Source: a bacterium (GTDB taxonomy: Bacteria > SZUA-182 > DTGQ01). Taken from it: a stretch of DNA of 64,000 nt. The notes beneath the pieces are model-generated. The model did not search any database and was not told the origin of the DNA. It worked only from the letters and a program-made list of their open reading frames with translations. Below are positions 45,302 through 55,202 of the stretch, in pieces. Numbering within the stretch: the first letter of the stretch is position 1; each line of letters begins with the position of its first letter. The stretch is from assembly GCA_040755755.1 (NCBI GenBank), contig JBFLZW010000078.1:21328-85327 (forward strand), given 5' to 3'. Made by a program: the position numbers and the translations under genes.

Positions 45302-45670
45302 CTAGAGCACATTGAATAGATACATAAGGCAATAGTATACCCCGACTATAATGAAAATTCCGCCCGTGATTCGCCGTGCCCACAGCTCGATTCTGGTCAG
45401 CATATTGAATGCCCTGGCTACGGCCTGGGTGCCAAGGGCGATGAGAATGGCAAACAGCATGACCGGAAGGCCGGTTCCAAAACCGTAGATGGTGGGAAGC
45501 ATAAAAGCTGAATTATGCTGCACCGATAGCGGGATGAGGCTTCCGAAGAACAGGGCAGCCGAGATGGGGCAGAAAGAGAGGGCAAAGAGGATTCCAAGCA
45601 GCCCCGCACCGACGGGAATATATCTACCTCTTTTGACTACCTGATCAATTCGTTCATCGATTGATACAGC
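45302..45670 (-). pseudogene. ArsG-like (CcdA-type) permease lacking its N-terminal half
   Basis: Between arsM and the thioredoxin gene an open frame carries only the last three membrane segments of a CcdA/DsbD-like permease. It reads GLLGILFALSFCPISAALFF, then [54 protein letters not shown] and a short tail. This resembles the C-terminal half of ArsG-type aromatic arsenical efflux permeases, which sit in ars operons beside a small thioredoxin. The N-terminal half (three helices, first CxxC-type Pro-Cys motif) is missing: the frame runs straight into the thioredoxin coding sequence without a suitable start. The only start-like codon is an internal GTG at 45523. It is probably an inactivated gene; a functional half-protein cannot be excluded. 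Confidence 0.72.
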
Positions 45671-45674
45671 TACA

Positions 45675-45908
45675 TCAAGCCAGCATTTTTTTCAGCTCGG
45701 CAACGGAAGGCACCCGGCCAGTGACCTTGACCTGTCCATCGACGGCCAGGGCAGGAGTCATCATCACCCCAAAGCCCATAATGGCCGTGATATCGGTGAC
45801 CTTCTCAAGCTCGAATTCCAAACCAAGCGCTTTGGCGGCTTCTTGCGCACTCTCGGCCAGCTTCCTGCATTTTGGGCAGCCTGTGCCCAGGATCTGAATT
45901 TTTTTCAT
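45675..45908 (-). CDS. Small thioredoxin-like redox protein
   Basis: A 77-aa TM0996/MTH895-type glutaredoxin-like protein. It has the active site GTGCPKCRKLAE (CPKC), the cis-Pro loop GVMMTPALAVDGQVKVTGRV and the C-terminal helix VPSVAELKKMLA. Such proteins often accompany ars permeases and probably deliver electrons for redox of a partner protein or metalloid. It is transcribed after arsR on the same strand and is followed at once by the arsG remnant. The start ATG 45908 has a GTGTGAACTATG context with weak ribosome binding. Confidence 0.88.
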   Translation of the reverse strand: MKKIQILGTGCPKCRKLAESAQEAAKALGLEFELEKVTDITAIMGFGVMMTPALAVDGQVKVTGRVPSVAELKKMLA

Positions 45909-45962
45909 AGTTCACACCTCATGATATATTGTGGACGGATTCACAGTGGATCAACATCAGTA

Positions 45963-46295
45963 TCAATCACCTTTGCACTCAACCAGCCCTAACTGTTCCC
46001 TGGCTGTAGATTCAATAACGGATTCCACACAGTTGAGGAATTTCAGAATGCATGGCGTCCTCAGCCGATAATAGACTTGAGTGCCATACTTTTCATCCTG
46101 AACCAGGCCTGCGCTTTTCAGGACAGCCAGGTGCTTGGATACGGTGGACATATCCGCGCCGATCCGCTCAGTAAGCTCACAAACACACTGTTCTCCCCGG
46201 GACAGCTCATCAACGATAAAAAGACGGGTCGGATGGGCAAGGGCTTTAATGACCCTGGCCCTGGCTTCACACCGGGCTTTGGTCTTGGCGTCCAC
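45963..46295 (-). CDS. arsR: ArsR/SmtB-family transcriptional repressor
   Basis: A 110-aa winged-helix metalloid sensor. It contains the HTH IGADMSTVSKHLAVLKSAGL and the wing YGTQVYYRLRTPCIL. The metal-binding motif is present as RGEQCVCELTERI (CVC in the recognition-helix region). Another Cys pair, CILKFLNCVES, lies near the C-terminus. It should repress the ars genes until arsenite binds. It lies between the permease gene (46320) and the thioredoxin gene in one run. No perfect operator was identified; upstream DNA near 47280-47330 is the place to look. Confidence 0.93.
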   Translation of the reverse strand: MDAKTKARCEARARVIKALAHPTRLFIVDELSRGEQCVCELTERIGADMSTVSKHLAVLKSAGLVQDEKYGTQVYYRLRTPCILKFLNCVESVIESTAREQLGLVECKGD

Positions 46296-46319
46296 TCAAA
46301 TAAACCTCCTTCAGTCAGG

Positions 46320-47276
46320 TCAGAGAATGAAGTTAAACAAATAGCCGGTAAAAATAATGCCTGCTCCAACAATACCGGCAAAAATAATGAGGAGCCTGAC
46401 CTTCATGACCTTTCGCAGAATCATGAATGCGGGCAGGGACAATCCTACGACCGCCATCATAAAGGCCAGGCTGGTCCCAATACTGACGCCCTTCTCGGTT
46501 AAAACGCTGATCAGCGGAATGACTCCGGCAGCATTGGAATAGAGCGGTATGCCGATCAGGGTGGCCAGGGGAACAGCATACCAGTTTCCTCTTCCTGCAT
46601 AACGGGCCAGAAAATCGGTCGGTACATAGCCGTGTATCCATGCTCCGATACCGATGCCGATGATAATATGAGGCCATATCTGTCTGATAATGTCAAGAGT
46701 ATAGGTCCTGGCATACTGTATCCTCTCCGGCCAGCTCATTGTAGATGCAATAGCAGTGTTGTGACCACCGGTCCTGCTCTGATAGACAAAATCCTCCACC
46801 AGGCTTTCCACGTTAAGATGCCCGATAACTATTCCTGACAGAATGGCGATGACCAGCCCGCTGAAGGCGTAGATCAGGGCAAGCCTCCAGCCGAATAATC
46901 CCAGAAGCAGAACCAGGGCCACCTCGTTAATCATGGGAGACGATATCAGAAACGAGAACGTGACCCCCAGAGGAACGCCTGCTTCGACAAAGCCCAAAAA
47001 GAGCGGAATGGCACTGCAGGAGCAAAAGGGGGTGACGATGCCGAGGAGAGCAGCCAGTATATGGCCATAGTGCCTCCTCTTGGCGGACAGGATGTTTCTG
47101 ATTTTTTCAGGAGGCAGAAACGACCTGATAAGGGAAATAGTGAAGATAATGACAGCCAGAAGGAAAAATATCTTGATGGTATCATAGATAAAAAAGTTGA
47201 CCGCTTCAGCCAGCAGCCTCTTCGGACTGAGTGAAAGAACGTCATAGGTGATCCAGTCGGCGAAATACTTAATCAT
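46320..47276 (-). CDS. ArsP/DUF318-type permease
   Basis: A 318-aa membrane protein with about eight to ten helices. The family motif TPFCSCSAIPLFLGFVEAGV lies in the second helix region, followed by FSFLISSPMINEVALVLLLG. The second half repeats the pattern with IGIPLYSNAAGVIPLISVLT. Members include ArsP, which exports trivalent organoarsenicals, and Cu/Zn-associated permeases; the Cys pair FCSC is common to the family. With arsM in the same run, export of methylated arsenicals is plausible. It is the first gene of the ars cluster. Confidence 0.88.
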   Translation of the reverse strand: MIKYFADWITYDVLSLSPKRLLAEAVNFFIYDTIKIFFLLAVIIFTISLIRSFLPPEKIRNILSAKRRHYGHILAALLGIVTPFCSCSAIPLFLGFVEAGVPLGVTFSFLISSPMINEVALVLLLGLFGWRLALIYAFSGLVIAILSGIVIGHLNVESLVEDFVYQSRTGGHNTAIASTMSWPERIQYARTYTLDIIRQIWPHIIIGIGIGAWIHGYVPTDFLARYAGRGNWYAVPLATLIGIPLYSNAAGVIPLISVLTEKGVSIGTSLAFMMAVVGLSLPAFMILRKVMKVRLLIIFAGIVGAGIIFTGYLFNFIL

Positions 47277-47369
47277 GATTTTTCCTTATTACTACCATAA
47301 TTTATGAACAGAATATCATCTAATCTTAATCCCTTCCTCCTCCCGGTCCGGCAACATGCCCTGAGAGTA

Positions 47370-47455
47370 GAACACAGAGGCACAAAGATTATATACTTTG
47401 TGAAAACGGGTGGTGATTCGGTACATTTCTCTGCGCCTCTGCGCTTTACAATCTT
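47370..47455. repeat. CACAGAGGCACAAAG / CTCTGCGCCTCTGCGC imperfect inverted repeat
   Basis: ACACAGAGGCACAAAG (about 47371-47386) and CTCTGCGCCTCTGCGCTTT (about 47431-47449) are roughly complementary, with ATACTTTGTG in between. The words belong to the same family as the repeats at 23579 and 33226. Confidence 0.6.
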
Positions 47456-47538
47456 TTTTCCCTAATCGATTACTCATAAAATTACTCACGGTAAAAATAC
47501 CCAAATGGTCAAACTCTTGTCAACCTTCAATTACCCCG

Positions 47539-48081
47539 TTAAATCAGTGCACTCGCGGTCAGATATGTTATCGGAGGGACTATGCCCAGGGATATCAGGA
47601 AATTACTGGCAGCAGTATTAGCCAGCGGCACATAAGTCAGGAGAAAGCTGGGATTCGGCGGCGGCAGAAGCTCATAGGCTGCTGGCAGCGTCAGTGGCGA
47701 AGGAAGCCCGACAGCATTTTTTAAGTAAGATGGCGGCCAGAAACTTACACTCTTCCAGTAAGGATCGAAATAGGCCATACCCAGAGGTGAACAGTAGAGC
47801 AGATAAGGATATGGCGCATACGGGTCCCAGGTCAGGCCAGGCTGTACCGATAATTTCGTACTGGTTGTCAGCGAGGTAACGATCGGGGTTGGCAAGCCTG
47901 TGGCTGAATCGATCGGTGACAGGAGAGGAGACCACAGTGGCCAGAGGGTGTTGTATGGAGGCAAGGCAGCCCAGTATTGAGCAGCTCCGGTGGCCGTTGC
48001 ATACCCCAAAAGCAGAGCAGCTAAACCAATTATTACATAAACCTTCAAAAAGCTTTCAGAAAGTTTCCCCTTGCTTATCAT
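47539..48081 (-). CDS. Small secreted Pro/Trp-rich protein (paralogue B)
   Basis: A 180-aa exported protein, clearly paralogous to 17413-18015. The signal peptide is VYVIIGLAALLLGYATATGA. The mature part has AALPPYNTLWPLWSP, TGLPTPIVTSLT, VQPGLTWDP, GMAYFDP and LTLPAAYELLPPPNPSF. Only one Cys is present in the mature chain, so it is not a typical disulfide-rich secreted protein. The start ATG 48081 follows AGGAAGGAGGT. A near-consensus promoter lies just upstream. It has no recognisable family and no motif that would suggest catalysis; a structural role at the surface or in a matrix is a guess. Confidence 0.75.
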   Translation of the reverse strand: MISKGKLSESFLKVYVIIGLAALLLGYATATGAAQYWAALPPYNTLWPLWSPLLSPIDSATGLPTPIVTSLTTSTKLSVQPGLTWDPYAPYPYLLYCSPLGMAYFDPYWKSVSFWPPSYLKNAVGLPSPLTLPAAYELLPPPNPSFLLTYVPLANTAASNFLISLGIVPPITYLTASALI

Positions 48082-48129
48082 GGTAAGACCTCCTTCCTCG
48101 ATTTAATCTGACTTCTTTGCTTATTTGGT

Positions 48130-48158
48130 AATATAACCAATTAACCAAAAATTGTCAA
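48130..48158 (-). promoter_or_regulatory. Strong sigma-70 promoter of paralogue B
   Basis: On the minus strand TTGACA (48158-48153), a 17-bp spacer and TATATT (48135-48130). Transcription would start about 40 nt before the ATG at 48081. Confidence 0.75.
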
Positions 48159-48357
48159 CGCTTTTAAGAAGGGCTTATTGATTACTGACCATTGGCTGTT
48201 AACTGTAAGTTAATGGATGAAAAAGTATAATCATAAACTTTTGCTTTCTCACCTCCCTTCATGCAATAACCCGGAAAAACCTTCCCACGAGCTGGAAAAT
48301 AGCTTTCCAGCTCGTATTCTGGATAGTTCACAAGGCTTTTTTTGTTATGTCTTCTCC

Positions 48358-50586
48358 TTAAAACGACCACCAGGGCTGGACATCAACCAGGAACCGGGAA
48401 GTTGCCAAACCTCCCCGCTGATCGAAAGCGGTTATTTCTACCCGGTACAGACCGGGGAAATTGGTCTGGAAGGTCCAATAGGCTTTTTGTCTGCCCCTCT
48501 CATCCGTGTCAATGACCATCGATCCGATATTGCAGGAATAATAGAGCTCCTCGTTATCCGGGTCACGAAAATCGAGCATGGGCGGACCGAGAATGAAGAG
48601 CTGGCCGGCCCTTATTACCAGTGGCGCGGTATCGTTAAAGTCTCTGAGGATGCGGGGGCTATGGTTGAGCCAACTGCCAGGCGTAGTGGCCAGGATCTCG
48701 AAATAACCGCAGGCCATAAGTCCCCGGGCATCGGTTACCTGGACCAGAAGACGGTGCATTCCCTCGAATTCAGGAGTAAAGGCAATCTCACCGGTTGCGG
48801 GATTGATCAGAGATTCTGCCCAGGGGCCATACTGGTAGGCTGGCCATTCATCAATGGTTGCCTTCCAGGTAAGATTTAACTGATCTCCAGCCCATGAGCC
48901 ATCAGGATTCAACCAATCCTGGTCCGTAGCCACCAATTGATAACGATAGGGTTCCCCGACAGTTGCCATCTGTTCATGCAGGATTTCCAGCTTTGGTGGA
49001 TGATTGCTGACCGGGTAGTTAACCACACTTAAGGGGAAAGTCTCGACATCGGTTCGGCCATGAGCATCATGGACCTGGACCGTTATCACCAGATTCTCAA
49101 GAACTTGAGGAGTGAAATTAAGGCAGGCTATATGCGGCCAGGTTGTAAAACCAAGATCGAGCAGGTAATTCCCATACTCAGCCACGGCCCTGGGGTGATA
49201 CAGCCGAACCCCGCCCGCACCAGGTGTTGTATAGGGAATGGTCTGCGGGTCATATGCTGATATCGAGTCAGGATCAGCCAGAATACGGGCAGGATCATAG
49301 GGCGTAGGCAGATCAACCATACAGGGCCGGTATGGATTGATCAGGAGTTGGGGGAGCAGCCTCTCCGGGATGCAGATATCTTTGCCTCCTGCATCTTTGC
49401 TGTTAGCTATCGGCACCGGACTTAAGAATGTTGCCGCAGAGCCATGAGCGCCCCAGCCGCCGACAGTGGCTGTCCAGAACAGCGTATCCCGATCAGCCGC
49501 AATGCCACCGGGATCAGGATTGGAAATATGGCCGGGATGAGCTTTCCCATCAGCCCGGATAAACCTGCTGGTCAGATCCCGGACCCTGGAAATATTCACT
49601 GCATTGGGATCGTTTTCCCGCAGCTCATATTCGTTCTGCCAGATATCCAAAAATACCTGATAGTTCAAATCCGCATCTTTGGCATAGCAGTAATATTCGA
49701 AGGGCTGAAAGATCTGGGCGGATTGGGGACCGATCTTGAATAAATAGGGAGCTTCGCCATCAACAGGAGTCGAATCTTTCATCAGCCAGAGATTATCGAG
49801 ACGGTATTCATTGCCGATGATCCTGATCTCCTTAATCCGGCCTGCGACCAGTCCGTGATCCTGAGAGGCTTTGCTGATGATAGCCGAAAGGTTGGCTTTC
49901 AGTGTATGCCAGGAGCCATCCTGGTAATTTCGTCCAATAGGTACCTCCACGGTAAACGGGTTCCTGGAGGTATTTTCCGGTCTGCTGAAATCAAACTGAC
50001 CACTCTGGACCGCCTCAAGGTCCACTTCCTGGTTAAAGCCGTTAGGTATAAAGCTGATGGCAAAAGGATACTCGCCCTGATCAGGGTCATTAGCCGTTCC
50101 CGTAGTTCCCAGTACGATAATCTTGAACCTGGTGAACCACTCGATTCCCAATGGTGCCCGGATATCCATCCACAGCAGATCAGCCTGGACACCCGGATCT
50201 TTGATTACTTTCTTGGTTGTCAACTGCCAGTCCGAGGCCGGAATAATGGCATTATAGCCTGCATAGACATCCAGAACGCGGCTCCCCTGCTCAAGATCGA
50301 GCGCGGTACGGAAGAAAACCAAAAATCCGAAAGGCATGCCACCAACCGGATACCGGTATTCACTGGTTTCCCACCCGTGGGTCCAGGGGACATCCCAGTA
50401 CTCGAAGTTATCGACCAGAAAATCTCCCCGCTCATTTTCATAAGGAACAGATACCGGAGAAATCATGGTGAGCGCATCCTGGTATCCTGAATACTGTGCC
50501 CTGGCCAATTTGCTACTGCCTATCACAACGGCTGCCAGGAAAAATCCGATGGCAATCACTCTTTTCAACTCCTTCTTCACTCTCAT
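48358..50586 (-). CDS. Large secreted protein with Ig/cadherin-like repeats
   Basis: A 742-aa exported protein. Signal peptide: VIAIGFFLAAVVIGSSKLAR, cleavage near ARA-QYSG. The N-terminal half (about 30-280) is a beta-rich domain with DFLVDNFEYWDVPWTHGWE, WHTLKANLSAII and EIRIIGNEYRLDNLWLMKD. This pattern resembles carbohydrate-binding or discoidin-like jelly-roll domains. The second half has putative Ig-like units with the pattern VGEPYRYQLVATDQDWLNPD, AFTPEFEGMHRLLVQVTDAR and FPGLYRVEITAFDQRGG. These are found in surface adhesins. No catalytic motif or anchor is seen. It stands alone between two other secreted-protein genes; the start ATG 50586 has AAGGAGAGAAGG upstream. Confidence 0.8.
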   Translation of the reverse strand: MRVKKELKRVIAIGFFLAAVVIGSSKLARAQYSGYQDALTMISPVSVPYENERGDFLVDNFEYWDVPWTHGWETSEYRYPVGGMPFGFLVFFRTALDLEQGSRVLDVYAGYNAIIPASDWQLTTKKVIKDPGVQADLLWMDIRAPLGIEWFTRFKIIVLGTTGTANDPDQGEYPFAISFIPNGFNQEVDLEAVQSGQFDFSRPENTSRNPFTVEVPIGRNYQDGSWHTLKANLSAIISKASQDHGLVAGRIKEIRIIGNEYRLDNLWLMKDSTPVDGEAPYLFKIGPQSAQIFQPFEYYCYAKDADLNYQVFLDIWQNEYELRENDPNAVNISRVRDLTSRFIRADGKAHPGHISNPDPGGIAADRDTLFWTATVGGWGAHGSAATFLSPVPIANSKDAGGKDICIPERLLPQLLINPYRPCMVDLPTPYDPARILADPDSISAYDPQTIPYTTPGAGGVRLYHPRAVAEYGNYLLDLGFTTWPHIACLNFTPQVLENLVITVQVHDAHGRTDVETFPLSVVNYPVSNHPPKLEILHEQMATVGEPYRYQLVATDQDWLNPDGSWAGDQLNLTWKATIDEWPAYQYGPWAESLINPATGEIAFTPEFEGMHRLLVQVTDARGLMACGYFEILATTPGSWLNHSPRILRDFNDTAPLVIRAGQLFILGPPMLDFRDPDNEELYYSCNIGSMVIDTDERGRQKAYWTFQTNFPGLYRVEITAFDQRGGLATSRFLVDVQPWWSF

Positions 50587-51224
50587 GGGACCTTCTCTCC
50601 TTGTTAATGAGTATGTTATTCAGAAGCTGGGGCTCTGGTAAATGAGTTAAGGCTCGTTTCAATAATATTGGGAGTTTTGAAGAGGTTTAAAGTCGTGCCC
50701 GAAGATTTTCCAAAAGTGAACCTTCTTCACTTGGCTCATATTTCCGTGGTAATTTATACTTTGCTGGGTAATGACAAGCCGAATGACGGCCTATCGCGAG
50801 AGCTATTGACTTATTATGAGCAAGCGTTTAAAACGCGCAGGAAAGAGTTGCTGGATTACTCTGTACCTCATCAAACCACCTGAATAGTTATAATTGCATT
50901 AATCATGCCGAACAGGTCTCATACCCGTATTCATTAGTAAGCGTTTTTTCAAATAAATGGCCCACTAGGACCAGGACCGAACCAGAAATTTCGGTGAGGA
51001 ATATGTGTATGGTATGCAAAGTTATTCACAGGTCATGGATTTTATGATTTAACTTCTTGTTTATTTAGTCTTTTTTCCCCTAAGTATATGAAACAGAATA
51101 CAATTCCTTGAATCTGTCTGAAAACTATCCGACAAAACTACACGCCCCAGGAGGCTGTCCAAGGATGGAGTCGAAATTGACAATCTCCATTCTCAGACAG
51201 CTTCCTCGAATATCATCTCCCCTG
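50587..51224. other. Intergenic region with one possible gene remnant
   Basis: Apart from the open frame at 50611-50883, nothing clear is seen. The stretch 50884-51224 holds no visible gene, promoter or RNA. Confidence 0.4.
50611..50883 (+). pseudogene. Possible remnant of an unidentified gene
   Basis: An open frame without a good start encodes about 90 residues with plausible protein character: LKRFKVVPEDFPKVNLLHLA, HISVVIYTLLGNDKPNDGLS and LLTYYEQAFKTRRKELLDYS. Possible starts are TTG 50668 and GTG 50695; no ribosome binding site supports them. I recognise no family. It may be a degraded gene or chance. Confidence 0.25.
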
Positions 51225-51953
51225 TCATGGCTGAGGCTCCTCATAGGTACCGTCACCTTTGCCAAGAAGAATGGAAATATGCCCGGAATTCTCATTGGCT
51301 ACAGCTAAATCCACCCTGCCGTCCCGGTTAAAATCAGCCGAGATAATCGAGGATGGCTCATCCCCTGCCGGATAGTGGACAGCCTCCCTGAAGGTGCCAT
51401 CCCCCCTGTTCAGCAGAACGGATACGGTCCCGGAACCCTCGTTGGCTACAGCCAGGTCAGGTTTTACATCCCGGTTAAGGTCAACCGAAACCATCGATGA
51501 TGGTTCATTTCCAACCGGATAATAAACGGTATCTTCAAAGGTGCCGTCACCCTTGCCAAGAAGGATGGAGATTGTGCCTGATTCCTCATTAGCCACTGCC
51601 AGATCCTCATTGCTGTCCCAGTTGAAATCAGCCAGAATAATCGAGGAGGGCTCTTCTCCAACCGCATAGTGAGCAGCCTCGGTGAAGGTGCCATCACCCT
51701 TGCCGAGAAGAATAAGAACAGTCGAGGATTCTTCAGCGGTTGCAGCCAAATCGAGATTTCTGTCCTGATTGAAATTTGCGACAATAACAGGTGAAGATGC
51801 CTTTTTCACCTTGGTCTTGACCGGCGTTGAAAAATGACTATCCGCTGCCTGAGCATGGCCAGCCGCCCGAACCGGCCTGCCCTGAATTGCAGCCAGACCG
51901 CACATGAGCATCAGGCAAAAAGGAAAGAGAATTTTTTTCCGTAAGTTTTCCAT
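51225..51953 (-). CDS. Secreted FG-GAP/VCBS-repeat protein
   Basis: A 242-aa exported protein. ATG 51953 behind GGGAG starts a signal peptide (ILFPFCLMLMCGLAAIQGRP, cleavage near VRA-AGHA). The mature part is four near-identical VCBS/FG-GAP repeats, each with ADFNWDSNEDLAVANEESGT, ILLGKGDGTF and PSSII-type ends. Each contains the calcium-binding pattern D-N-D--DLA, in which Asp and Asn residues of the N-W-D-S-N-E-D type are conserved. The repeats are only about 46 residues apart. Such domains form beta-propeller blades, so four alone would be short of a complete seven-bladed propeller; dimerisation or an unusual fold is possible. An extra upstream in-frame start is rejected. No anchor is seen. 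Confidence 0.8.
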   Translation of the reverse strand: MENLRKKILFPFCLMLMCGLAAIQGRPVRAAGHAQAADSHFSTPVKTKVKKASSPVIVANFNQDRNLDLAATAEESSTVLILLGKGDGTFTEAAHYAVGEEPSSIILADFNWDSNEDLAVANEESGTISILLGKGDGTFEDTVYYPVGNEPSSMVSVDLNRDVKPDLAVANEGSGTVSVLLNRGDGTFREAVHYPAGDEPSSIISADFNRDGRVDLAVANENSGHISILLGKGDGTYEEPQP

Positions 51954-52055
51954 GTCAATGTCTCCCTTAATGTTCAGAGTTGTGCTGCTCAAGTACACTC
52001 TTTCCATACTTGGTCGGAAAGTTTTCTCCAAACCCTGACTTACGGCAATATCCTA

Positions 52056-52084
52056 TTGAAAAATATCCCAAAAGCGTATATTAT
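52056..52084 (+). promoter_or_regulatory. Probable sigma-70 promoter of recD2
   Basis: TTGAAA (52056-52061), a 17-bp spacer and TATTAT (52079-52084), about 50 bp before the start codon. Confidence 0.5.
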
Positions 52085-52134
52085 AGCCATAATGATAACC
52101 ATAGGCGCTACCACGAGCATAAGGTTCAAATTTC

Positions 52135-54387
<2,253 letters not shown>

Positions 54388-54597
54388 GATAGCTATCTTC
54401 GGAAAATATGTCCGATGCAAGGGTAGAGAATATGTACAAGAGCCGATGGGAGGACAAAGGAGCAGGGAGAGAAGATGAGATAGAGAAGGCAGGACAAAGT
54501 TGATCAGACCTGACATTATGGGTAGCTTCTCTGAGTGAGGAAAGACACTCTCTGGCTCTGGCTCTGACAGGAGCCGCTTATATAAGGAGGTGGAATC

Positions 54598-55056
54598 ATG
54601 GCAAACGCAAATCAAGGAATTAGCCCACAGACACAGGCCAAGGAGGGCGATACCGTAAGGGTTCATTATACGGCCAGATTTATGGACGGCACGGTATTTG
54701 ACTCTTCAGTCATGCGTGAGCCTTTGGAATTTACCATAGGTGAGGGACTGCTCATACCCGGATTCGAGCAGGCAGTGGTCGGCATGCATCCCGGAGAATC
54801 GAAAACCGAACAGGTTTCGGCAGAGCAAGCTTATGGCCCTCATCGTGACGAGATGGTCCTTGAGGTTGATCGGAACCAATTTCCGTCAGGACTGGAACCG
54901 GAAGTTGGCCAGCAGTTACAGGTACGCCAGGCCAATGGACTCATAACCGATGTGACGGTAACCGATGTCCATGACTCGCGGGTAACCCTGGACGCAAATC
55001 ATCCACTGGCAGGAAAAGATCTGGTCTTTGATATTCAATTGGTTGAGATTGAATAA
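54598..55056 (+). CDS. FKBP-type peptidyl-prolyl isomerase (SlyD-like)
   Basis: A 152-aa protein of the SlyD-like FKBP class. Motifs in order are KEGDTVRVHYTARFMDGTVF, DSSVMREPLEFTIGEGLLIP, GFEQAVVGMHPGESK, AYGPHRDEMVLEVDRNQFPS and LDANHPLAGKDLVFDIQLVE. The insert-in-flap (IF) chaperone domain is present between the two FKBP halves, as in SlyD. No signal peptide and no metal-binding His-rich tail are seen, so it is probably cytoplasmic. The start ATG 54598 has AAGGAGGTGG upstream. It accelerates prolyl bond isomerisation and may assist folding of nascent proteins. It is convergent with the cohesin-dockerin beta-helix gene. Confidence 0.93.
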   Translation: MANANQGISPQTQAKEGDTVRVHYTARFMDGTVFDSSVMREPLEFTIGEGLLIPGFEQAVVGMHPGESKTEQVSAEQAYGPHRDEMVLEVDRNQFPSGLEPEVGQQLQVRQANGLITDVTVTDVHDSRVTLDANHPLAGKDLVFDIQLVEIE

Positions 55057-55133
55057 TTCCTTTCGGAGTGGATGTTTCACCGGGCGTTGAAAAGAGCCTT
55101 AACCAGGCCATCGGAACGCTGAGAAAAGCGACA

Positions 55134-55172
55134 GGTGACGCCGTGAAGTTCCAAAGACTTCACGGCGTCACC
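55134..55172. repeat. 16-bp perfect inverted repeat (GGTGACGCCGTGAAGT)
   Basis: The arms at 55134-55149 and 55157-55172 are exact complements around a 7-nt loop. It lies between two convergent genes and so may also act as a terminator. The GGTGAC/GTCACC ends are similar in layout to the GGGGTCAG/CTGACCCC element at 30323. Confidence 0.85.
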
Positions 55173-55202
55173 CCTGATCCCTCTGCGCCCTACCAGGGCC
55201 TA

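Noticed and set aside
48217-48879. 220-aa plus-strand frame overlapping the Ig-like secreted gene
   Set aside because: It lies opposite the C-terminal Ig-like domains of the 742-aa protein and shows no motif.
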